Source: Nitrososphaerota archaeon (GTDB lineage Archaea > Thermoproteota > Nitrososphaeria > Nitrososphaerales > CADDZS01). From it: a DNA stretch of 6,608 nt. Positions 1 to 5,722 of the stretch are shown here, in pieces. The position numbers were made by a program, and so were the translations under genes. The stretch is from assembly GCA_027886795.1 (NCBI GenBank), contig JAPCJU010000069.1, positions 1 to 6,608 of the forward strand. The letters run 5' to 3'. The first letter of the stretch is position 1. Each line of letters opens with the position of its first letter. Below the pieces are notes generated by a model. It had not been told where the DNA came from. It worked only from the letters and a program-made list of their open reading frames with translations, and made no database searches.

Positions 1-281
1 CTCGGAACAAAACGACTTTTAGGATTCTTCAGGAATTGACCAAGGAGTCGCTTGTTTCATCAAAAACTCTATCAGAAAAAACTGGACTAGCCAAATCAAC
101 GATCAGCGAACACGTCCATCATTTGCTAAGAGAGAATTTCGTGCAGATTGTTCTTTCAAGTGAAGGGAATTTCAAGGTGGAACTTTTAGATCGGGAACAC
201 TTTAAGGATCTCCTCTCTTCCGGTCTTCGGCTTCGAAACAATGACGTCGTCGAAAATTTTGCCGATTTATGGGATTTCTGA
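1..281 (+). CDS. Winged helix-turn-helix transcriptional regulator, 3' part (5' truncated by window edge)
   Basis: This is the C-terminal 92 residues of a DNA-binding regulator. The frame is open to the left edge (codons from base 3), so the TTG at 36 is internal rather than the start. What is seen is a classic winged-helix pattern: a first helix (KTTFRILQELTKE), a second (SSKTLSEKTG), a recognition helix (AKSTISEHVHHLLRENFV), and a short beta wing (QIVLSSEGNFKVELLD). A C-terminal helix with a charged linker follows and ends in NFADLWDF. The fold resembles the ArsR/MarR-type regulators common in archaea, which bind DNA as dimers. A Phe/Trp-rich tail of this kind is familiar from archaeal winged-helix proteins, but that is recollection, not a database match. 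The gene is co-oriented with the propeller operon, 35 bp upstream of it, and a perfect palindrome lies in the gap, so it may control that operon or itself. The ligand is unknown. An additional N-terminal domain could lie outside the window. Confidence 0.8.
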   Translation, partial: RNKTTFRILQELTKESLVSSKTLSEKTGLAKSTISEHVHHLLRENFVQIVLSSEGNFKVELLDREHFKDLLSSGLRLRNNDVVENFADLWDF

Positions 282-284
282 ATC

Positions 285-297
285 GTTCAGACTGAAC
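285..297. promoter_or_regulatory. Perfect 13-bp palindrome GTTCAG-A-CTGAAC, candidate operator
   Basis: The inverted repeat GTTCAG A CTGAAC has two perfect 6-bp arms around one central base. It lies 3 bp after the stop of the winged-helix gene and 19 bp before the preferred start of the propeller gene. The single-base centre makes a stable RNA hairpin unlikely, while two close half-sites suit a dimeric helix-turn-helix protein. The role as operator is inferred from shape and position only. The symmetry does not extend beyond the 13 bp. Confidence 0.4.
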
Positions 298-306
298 TTT
301 CTTGTC

Positions 307-312
307 GGGGTT
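307..312 (+). promoter_or_regulatory. Shine-Dalgarno-like GGGGTT that decides the propeller gene start
   Basis: GGGG followed by TT can pair with the anti-Shine-Dalgarno core (GGRGGT-like, one G:U wobble) and sits at normal spacing before the ATG at 317. The alternative in-frame TTG at 302 has no purine-rich site before it. This supports ATG 317 as the start. Confidence 0.5.
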
Positions 313-316
313 AATC

Positions 317-1894
317 ATGAATCAGGCGTCTGACAGGGGGTTTCGAGTTTCGATTTTTTCGCTAATCGTGCTCCTAGGTCTCTTAACTCCATTCATTTTC
401 TCTGGAAACTTGTCGCAAGCCCAATCGTCTCAAAACAACCCTCATGCAAGATTTTCAGTTTTGTCTCCTGGTCAACAAGCAACCACTGATAGCCCGATTA
501 GACAATTTCCTATTCCGACCACAAATTCTGGACCCAACGCCATAATTTCTGCACCGAATAACACATTTTGGTTTGTCGAATTTACGGGAGGCAAACTCGG
601 AGAATTCTTTGCTAACAACGAAACGTTCAAAGAATTTCCAATTCCGGAGAATCAGTCAATACCCGCTTCTCTCGCCATAGATCATCTTGGAATGATATGG
701 TTCTCGGATCAAAGCGGCAAGGGAAGCATCTGGAGATTTGATCCTGAAACCCGAATTTTCACCCAGTACAAAACCCTGACGGCAAAGTCAACCCCTCTTT
801 TTATCCTGATCGACGATCAGAATAATGTGTGGTTCACAGAGACAACCCAAAATAGACTCGGCTTGATGAGCTATCCTAACTATACTATGGGTGAATACGT
901 TCTCCCATCTTCGAACTCAGGGCCGGTTGAACTCGCATTCGGGGAAAACCAAACTACCATATGGATAACCGAGACGTTCACGGGAAAGATTGCTAGCTTC
1001 AATACGATTTTGCACTCATTTACGGAGTATACGCCACCTTCCCAAGATTTTCTAAAATCTCCGGTAGGGATCGTGGCAGACAATCAGGGTAATGTTTGGG
1101 TGTCGGAACACGGAGGGAGCGCGGTGGTAGAACTCACGCCATCAAATTCTACCTTTAGAAAATTCCCCACATCGATCCCTCCCCCTTCAGTATATCCAGT
1201 CTCAGCGGTTGCCACCATCGCGATTGATTCCAAGGGAAATTTGTGGTTTGTGGAGCATTTCTCTAACAAGGTGGGCCGACTCGATCCATCAACAAACACC
1301 ATAGAAGAATTTCAAATCCCGACCTCTGAACCGGCGTACTCTGTTCTTAACGCGCTAGATGCCAATGGGAATTTCTGGTTTACTGAATTCGGCTCAAATC
1401 AGATAGCTGAAATTCCGGCGAACACCTCGTCACCCATACGTATTTTCATCCGATCTGATAAGATTGCAATAGTTGGATCCGGCACCACAGTTACGTCGAA
1501 TGTAATTGTGACTAACACTCTTGACGTACCCCTCGTCATCACATTGAATGTCTCCAGCTCGTTTTCGTCCACCGGAGAGACCAACTCGAAAGAGGTCTCA
1601 TTTAATTCAACAATTCTGAACATACCCGCTGGAGGAACAGGGACGGTAATCGTCAGCATAACTCCTGACTCATCACTACCATCGGGTTCGTATTCGGTAG
1701 GAATTATCGCGTCGTCAGGAAATTATTCAACAATCGGAATCACTTTCATCACTGTTCAGGGACAGTTTTCAATTGTCGAGTGGCTGACTTCCAACTACCA
1801 GATCGTGCTTGTTGCAATTATTTTGGTTTTGGGCATTGCTTATTTTTCAATTGCAAGAAACAATCCTAAAATGAGGCGGAAAGTTAGATCATGA
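317..1894 (+). CDS. Membrane-anchored seven-bladed beta-propeller protein, Vgb/streptogramin-lyase-like, with Ig-like C-terminal domain
   Basis: A 525-residue surface protein. Residues 1-35 are a signal peptide (basic start, hydrophobic core about 11-28, likely cut after SQA at 33-35). Residues about 60-370 carry seven repeats with the core [NG]-x-[IVLF]-W-[FVI]-x-[ED], the Trp falling at 85, 128, 172, 216, 261, 310 and 354. The spacing is about 44 residues (43-49), which predicts a closed seven-bladed propeller like Vgb (COG4257) or NHL proteins. Residues about 374-482 form a beta-sandwich of the Ig/NEW3 type (VTNTLDVPLVITLNVS, then an AGGTGTV strand and a P-SGSYSV strand). Residues about 494-514 form one transmembrane helix, followed by a basic tail (MRRKVRS). 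The ectodomain has about ten N-x-S/T sites, which suits an archaeal glycoprotein. Such proteins are often labelled virginiamycin B lyase, but most distant members are unlikely to be antibiotic-degrading; a binding or scaffold role is equally possible. The stop overlaps the next start as ATGA, implying translational coupling. Confidence 0.85.
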   Translation: MNQASDRGFRVSIFSLIVLLGLLTPFIFSGNLSQAQSSQNNPHARFSVLSPGQQATTDSPIRQFPIPTTNSGPNAIISAPNNTFWFVEFTGGKLGEFFANNETFKEFPIPENQSIPASLAIDHLGMIWFSDQSGKGSIWRFDPETRIFTQYKTLTAKSTPLFILIDDQNNVWFTETTQNRLGLMSYPNYTMGEYVLPSSNSGPVELAFGENQTTIWITETFTGKIASFNTILHSFTEYTPPSQDFLKSPVGIVADNQGNVWVSEHGGSAVVELTPSNSTFRKFPTSIPPPSVYPVSAVATIAIDSKGNLWFVEHFSNKVGRLDPSTNTIEEFQIPTSEPAYSVLNALDANGNFWFTEFGSNQIAEIPANTSSPIRIFIRSDKIAIVGSGTTVTSNVIVTNTLDVPLVITLNVSSSFSSTGETNSKEVSFNSTILNIPAGGTGTVIVSITPDSSLPSGSYSVGIIASSGNYSTIGITFITVQGQFSIVEWLTSNYQIVLVAIILVLGIAYFSIARNNPKMRRKVRS

Positions 1895-2238
1895 AATTCG
1901 TCCGCGCCTTGAAATTGAAGGGAGAGTTTTCAATACGAAAATTCCTTTCAACGAGCATCGTTGCAATTTCGGTCTTTGTTCTACTTTCCAGAGCTGCCAG
2001 TGAATTCGGAAATTACAATTTCCAGGCCCTATTACTCAGGGTCGAGGCGAAATGCCCCGGCCTCCCGTTCGGAGGATACTCAAGCGGACCGGATTACATC
2101 GATCTTGCTATAGACGGAAGTCTGGCGGTAGTCGCCGCAGTGTTCATTGCCCTGACGATAAGGGATTTGAGACGGAGGCGACGGCTAGACTCGAGTCAAG
2201 ACAATCCGTCTCAACCGGGAGAAAGTGATGACCTGTGA
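1891..2238 (+). CDS. Small two-helix membrane protein, unknown function
   Basis: A 115-residue protein that I do not recognise. The N-terminus is basic (MKFVRALKLKGEFSIRKF). A hydrophobic helix at about 19-34 is followed by a loop of about 35 residues (35-70) that holds the only cysteine (C55, in EAKCPGLPFGGYSSG). A second helix at about 71-90 ends in a strongly basic stop-transfer (RDLRRRRR) and an acidic, hydrophilic tail (QPGESDDL). The positive charges predict both termini in the cytoplasm and the Cys/Gly-rich loop outside, on the same side as the upstream propeller. The ATG lies inside the propeller stop (ATGA) and the stop lies inside the next start (GTGA), so it is the middle gene of a tightly coupled trio. 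It could be an assembly or linker subunit between the propeller protein and the six-helix protein; this is inference from arrangement only. Confidence 0.75.
   Translation: MKFVRALKLKGEFSIRKFLSTSIVAISVFVLLSRAASEFGNYNFQALLLRVEAKCPGLPFGGYSSGPDYIDLAIDGSLAVVAAVFIALTIRDLRRRRRLDSSQDNPSQPGESDDL
2225..2230 (+). promoter_or_regulatory. Shine-Dalgarno-like GTGATG before GTG start at 2235
   Basis: GTGATG matches the GGTGAT part of the Shine-Dalgarno consensus and ends 4 bp before the GTG at 2235, inside the preceding gene. It supports the GTG start with its 4-bp overlap, although the ATG at 2247 cannot be excluded. Confidence 0.4.
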
Positions 2239-2978
2239 AGACTCAAATGAGAAGTGGGAACGGGCTCATCTTTGCAAGCGCGAGAATTTCATTTCTGGCA
2301 GTTGTCGGAGTAATATTTCTCGGCGGAATATGTGATTGGGCGTACATAAATTCCCAGGAATCCTCGATTCCGCTAGCCAATGCATTCGTCGAATATCTGA
2401 CCAGCTATGCTTCCGCGTTTGTTATTGCCGGGATAGAAATTTCGGCTGCGTACTACTTTGTAAAGAAGTACGATCTTGGCAAAACTAAGAAACTCTTAGA
2501 ATTGTCGTTATCTGCTGGCACCATTGGTTTCGTTGTTTACATAATTGGTGAAGCGGCCGCGGGTTTGTTAAGTGTGGGAAATACGTCTGCCTCGGTACTC
2601 CAGGTGATTTATTCCGAAATATCTCCTTACGATTTGGATTATGGAAATGCGCTCGTGATCTTTCTCAGCATTTTTTCACTCGTGTTGCTGGTCGGTCTTT
2701 TGCTGAAAATAAATCCGGCGCGATACCAAAAGACAGGATTGACAAACGGTACAGGATTTATTGGAGGCCTATGGACTTCTACAATAACGACATTCGCAGC
2801 TATGGTGTGTTGTGGACCTCTTCCGGCGGCGATCGCCGTTTTCACGGGAATTTCTCCATTACTTTTTACCGATATAATAAATCTGCAATCTCTTCTCGTA
2901 CTCGTAAGCGTTCCGCCACTTCTGTACGCAGTTATCCTTGCTGACCGAAGGGCTAGGAATGGATGCAGGTTGAGATAG
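2235..2978 (+). CDS. Six-helix membrane protein with intramembrane CCGP motif, unknown function
   Basis: A 247-residue integral membrane protein that I do not recognise as a named family. Hydrophobic segments lie at about 14-34, 56-76, 92-114, 138-158, 178-208 and 216-235, with basic ends (C-terminus DRRARNGCRLR). The notable feature is a cysteine pair in the fifth segment, AAMVCCGPLPAAIAVFTGIS, with C192 and C193 followed by Gly-Pro. C33 lies at the end of the first helix. Vicinal cysteines followed within a few residues by Pro-Leu in a membrane helix are known from MerT-type mercury carriers, which have fewer helices. The resemblance suggests soft-metal (Hg, Cu) or redox chemistry, but nothing else in the window confirms it. 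The GTG start overlaps the previous stop (GTGA); the ATG at 2247 would remove four residues. This is the last gene of the propeller operon and ends 26 bp from the convergent kdpC. Confidence 0.75.
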   Translation: MKTQMRSGNGLIFASARISFLAVVGVIFLGGICDWAYINSQESSIPLANAFVEYLTSYASAFVIAGIEISAAYYFVKKYDLGKTKKLLELSLSAGTIGFVVYIIGEAAAGLLSVGNTSASVLQVIYSEISPYDLDYGNALVIFLSIFSLVLLVGLLLKINPARYQKTGLTNGTGFIGGLWTSTITTFAAMVCCGPLPAAIAVFTGISPLLFTDIINLQSLLVLVSVPPLLYAVILADRRARNGCRLR

Positions 2979-3004
2979 AATTGCAGAAATGAAACAGCCG
3001 GATT
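2979..3004. other. 26-bp convergent intergenic gap without an obvious terminator
   Basis: Only 26 bp separate the TAG of the six-helix protein gene from the TGA of kdpC on the other strand. I see no hairpin and no plus-strand T-run. On the minus strand there is only a weak pyrimidine-rich stretch (TTTCATTTCT). Transcripts from the two sides probably run into the opposite gene. Confidence 0.6.
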
Positions 3005-3490
3005 TCAAGAAACCGTATAGTTCTTGTAAATCAAAGGATAATTTTGAATCAATTTCAAATTGAGATTTAGAACGTTAACATATGGACTGCCAAAGATCCA
3101 AAATGTGCCTTCCTGATTTTGATTTATTATCTGATTTATCGAAGAAATTCCGATCCCGGTAGCATTGCTGATCGAGACTGCCTGTGAGTATGCATCGGGC
3201 ATCGTGATGTCCGGATCCACCCCTGAAGCCGAATTATTTCCTCTACCATGGAAGAATATTGGTAGAGTGAAATTATTATCGATCAAGTTGGAGCCAATAA
3301 CGCGGCCGTTTAGTTTCACAAGATCTCCATTTGCCTGATTCGGTAAGAAAGTCTGCGCGACTCCCGTAATCAAAAGCGGAAAGAAAATGCCGCAAATTAA
3401 CAATGAGACGACAGCGATCCCGATTAATGGCCGATACCGACGATAGGTTGGACTTTTGTCCCCCTTTACTCGCTCCTCTCTATCGCTCAT
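3005..3490 (-). CDS. kdpC: Potassium-transporting ATPase subunit C, KdpC, short form
   Basis: KdpC is the single-span accessory subunit of the KdpFABC K+ pump. It stabilises the KdpA-KdpB complex and is thought to raise its ATP affinity. The 161-residue product has a hydrophilic N-terminus (1-21), one transmembrane helix (about 22-46), then an extracytoplasmic domain with the family landmarks QANG (52-55), FFHGR (79-83), SASGVDPDIT (87-96), and the C-terminal strand GSPYVNVLNLNL (134-145). Typical KdpC is about 190 residues. Here FFHGR is joined to SASGVDP by three residues, whereas the E. coli protein has about 50 residues there, including the conserved GGSNL..SNP segment. The frame is clean across the junction, so it is not a visible frameshift. 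A GGAG at 3502-3505 lies 11 bp before the ATG and 19 bp separate it from the kdpB stop. It is the last gene of the leftward kdp operon. Confidence 0.9.
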   Translation of the reverse strand: MSDREERVKGDKSPTYRRYRPLIGIAVVSLLICGIFFPLLITGVAQTFLPNQANGDLVKLNGRVIGSNLIDNNFTLPIFFHGRGNNSASGVDPDITMPDAYSQAVSISNATGIGISSINQIINQNQEGTFWIFGSPYVNVLNLNLKLIQNYPLIYKNYTVS

Positions 3491-3509
3491 TCACGACCAG
3501 TCTCCAAAA

Positions 3510-5711
3510 TTAAACATGGAATATAGTCGTTAGGACTATGTCAATCGCCTTGATCCCGATAAACGGGACTATCACTCCACCGATTCCATAAACAAACGTA
3601 TTCTTGAGGAAAACAGTCATTGTGTCAGATGGCTTGAAAGCTACTCCTCGCATTGCAAGCGGGATAAGCAGAGGAATAATTATCGCGTTGAAGATGAGAG
3701 CAGAAAGTACGGCGCTGTGGACACCCAGTCCAAGTATGTTTAGGGCGTTTAGCTGCGGGACTGCGGCAAACAAAACGGGAACGATGGCAAAGTACTTTGC
3801 GACGTCATTTGCTATACTGAAGGTTGTGATTGCGCCTCGGGTCATGAGGAGTTGTTTTCCAAGCAACACAACATCGATAATTTTTGCGGGGTTGGATTCC
3901 ATGTCAACCATGTTGGCTGCCTCCTTAGCCGCTTGAGTCCCTGAGTTCATCGCAAGTCCCACATCGGCCACTGCGAGAGCCGGTGCGTCATTTGTTCCAT
4001 CGCCGATCATGGCGACAATTCTCGATTCCTCCTGTTCTCTAAGAACGATTTCGTGTTTGTCCTCTGGCTTTGCCTGGGGTACGAACTCGTCAATTCCAAC
4101 TTCTTTTGCTATGCTTTTTGCTGTAAGAGGCTGATCGCCTGTAATCATCACCGGTCTTATCCCCATAGCTTTTACCGCCAGGATTTTCTCCTTGATGTCT
4201 GGCTTCAAGATATCTCGAAGCCGAATTACGCCTAAAATCATCCTGTTCCTCGCTATCGCGATTGCTGTATCTCCTGCCTGCGAAATGCTTTCTGTAACGC
4301 TTTGAAAGTTAGGCGGAACCGAAAGGGCTATCTTGCGAATAGAATCGGGAGCTCCCTTGATTATCTCGATGGAGTCGTTATCAGTCTTCGAGGGCGGATT
4401 CAGGTTGTAATCGACAAACTCGGCAAGGGCCTCATCCGCATTTTTTCGCCTGTATCTGCCCCGCCCTTCGCTTCCTACTTTGGGCAACATGAAGCTAGAG
4501 CCCGTCCTTAACTTGACGCCGCTAGTCCGCGTGGTGGCTGAAAACTCGTAGACCTCTGCAAGGTCCAAATCGTTAATTTCTCGTGGGATGAACCCCCTTT
4601 CGTACGAAAGACGAATTATGCTCCTTCCTTCAGGGGTGTCGTCGTGCCAGGAGGAAAGAAACGCTGCCTCCCCAACATCCCTTTCATTGTAGCCTTCGAA
4701 TGGAACAAATTCAATGGCCTGCCTGTTCCCAACTGTGATCGTACCAGTCTTGTCAAGCAAAATTGTGTCAGTGTCCCCCGCTGTTTCTATTGCCCTTCCA
4801 GATTTCGCAACTATTTTCCTCGCGTACAACCTGGATATGCCAGAGAGACCTATGGCTGGTAGCAGCGCCCCTATTGTTGTGGGAAGAAGGCAGACGTAGA
4901 GAGCTATCAGGACGGAAAGATCTCCACCCAGATTGATGGCTACAGAAAGACCCAATAGCCCGGCTACAATTATAGAAAAAATTGCAGTGAGTCCAATCAG
5001 GACGATCGTGACCGCTTGTTCGTTGGGAGTCTTTGGGCGCTTCGAAGATTCTACGAGCTTGATCATTTGATTGATGTAAGTTTCTCCCGGATTGACACTT
5101 ACCCTGGCGGTGAGAGAGTCGCTAATAATTTTAGAACCCCCAATCAATTGATCTGCAGGAGCCTTTCTAACTGGAGTTGATTCTCCGGTAAGAAGCGATT
5201 CATCCAGCATGGCGATTCCCTCAAGAACATCTGAATCAATAGGAACGACATCACCTTTTTCGAGAAAAATATCGTCTCCTTTTCGAAGTTCCGTGGAAGG
5301 TAGCAAGATGACGCTTTTCGAATTGTCAGCTCCGTATACCACCTTCTTACTTGTAACCTCTGTTTCGAGAGTCCTCAAACTGTTCGCCGTCATTCTCGCT
5401 TGGGTCTCGGCGAGGGAATCAGAAAGCGTACTAAACCAGACAGTGAGCAAGAGAATTATTGCGACTTCCACGTAGAAAATTCTCTCGGAAGGAGAGGCCA
5501 GGGGATAAAACGCAGAGGGATAGATCGACATCCCTGCAACAACGAAAAACGTGAGTTCGACGATCAGCATTACCGGGTTCGATAACAGCGAAATTGGGCT
5601 CAGGCGGACGATTGAGTCGATGAGCACCTTGGGAGAAACAACAAGACTTCGAAAACCCCCTGTGCTCTTCACGGAGATCTCTGCAGGTTTGAGAGTTATT
5701 GTATCACTCAT
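3510..5711 (-). CDS. kdpB: Potassium-transporting P-type ATPase, ATP-binding subunit KdpB
   Basis: KdpB is the P-type ATPase that hydrolyses ATP to drive K+ uptake through KdpA; it acts in the cytoplasmic membrane. The 733-residue product has all the key motifs: TGES in the actuator domain (175-178), the phosphorylated Asp in DKTGT (D320), TPEGRS (E361), the adenine-site Phe in EFSATTRTSG (F390), KGAPD (K452, D456), MITGD (522-526), GDGTNDAP (570-577), and SIANDVAKYFA in the fifth helix with D636 and K639. The last two match the E. coli coupling residues D583 and K586. The serine of TGES, an inhibitory phosphorylation site in E. coli, is kept (S178). E. coli KdpB has 682 residues; most of the difference is about 44 extra residues in the nucleotide-binding domain, between F390 and K452 (18 apart in E. 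coli, 62 here). That insert is basic then acidic (RGRYRRKNADEALAEF). ATG 5711 lies 11 bp after the kdpA stop, preceded by AGGG overlapping that stop. Confidence 0.97.
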   Translation of the reverse strand: MSDTITLKPAEISVKSTGGFRSLVVSPKVLIDSIVRLSPISLLSNPVMLIVELTFFVVAGMSIYPSAFYPLASPSERIFYVEVAIILLLTVWFSTLSDSLAETQARMTANSLRTLETEVTSKKVVYGADNSKSVILLPSTELRKGDDIFLEKGDVVPIDSDVLEGIAMLDESLLTGESTPVRKAPADQLIGGSKIISDSLTARVSVNPGETYINQMIKLVESSKRPKTPNEQAVTIVLIGLTAIFSIIVAGLLGLSVAINLGGDLSVLIALYVCLLPTTIGALLPAIGLSGISRLYARKIVAKSGRAIETAGDTDTILLDKTGTITVGNRQAIEFVPFEGYNERDVGEAAFLSSWHDDTPEGRSIIRLSYERGFIPREINDLDLAEVYEFSATTRTSGVKLRTGSSFMLPKVGSEGRGRYRRKNADEALAEFVDYNLNPPSKTDNDSIEIIKGAPDSIRKIALSVPPNFQSVTESISQAGDTAIAIARNRMILGVIRLRDILKPDIKEKILAVKAMGIRPVMITGDQPLTAKSIAKEVGIDEFVPQAKPEDKHEIVLREQEESRIVAMIGDGTNDAPALAVADVGLAMNSGTQAAKEAANMVDMESNPAKIIDVVLLGKQLLMTRGAITTFSIANDVAKYFAIVPVLFAAVPQLNALNILGLGVHSAVLSALIFNAIIIPLLIPLAMRGVAFKPSDTMTVFLKNTFVYGIGGVIVPFIGIKAIDIVLTTIFHV

Positions 5712-5722
5712 ATTTCAAAACC

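Noticed and set aside
266..271. TTTATG as a TATA-like promoter box for the propeller operon
   Set aside because: It lies inside the regulator coding region, matches the archaeal box weakly, and has no convincing BRE; too weak to list.
36..281. TTG at 36 as the start of a complete 81-residue regulator
   Set aside because: The frame stays open to the window edge and the upstream residues (KTTFRILQEL) form the first helix of the winged-helix fold, so the gene is truncated rather than starting here.
285..304. Palindrome plus following TTTCTT as a transcription terminator of the regulator gene
   Set aside because: A one-base loop cannot form the full hairpin and the T-run is short and interrupted; an operator is the better reading, though neither is proven.
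302..316. TTG at 302 as the start of the propeller gene
   Set aside because: No ribosome site precedes it, whereas ATG 317 has a GGGG at good spacing and yields a normal signal peptide.
1399..1659. Minus-strand open frame of 86 codons opposite the propeller gene
   Set aside because: Antisense shadow of the Ig-like domain; no start context and no recognisable motif.
317..1894. Antibiotic-resistance gene (virginiamycin B lyase)
   Set aside because: Only the propeller fold is supported; export, membrane anchor and Ig-like domain differ from Vgb, and catalytic residues cannot be confirmed by eye.
3220..3250. Frameshift or pseudogene in kdpC
   Set aside because: Frame and family motifs are continuous on both sides of the missing segment, so a short intact protein is the simpler reading.
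3604..3936. Plus-strand open frame of 110 codons inside kdpB
   Set aside because: Antisense shadow of the conserved C-terminal half of KdpB.
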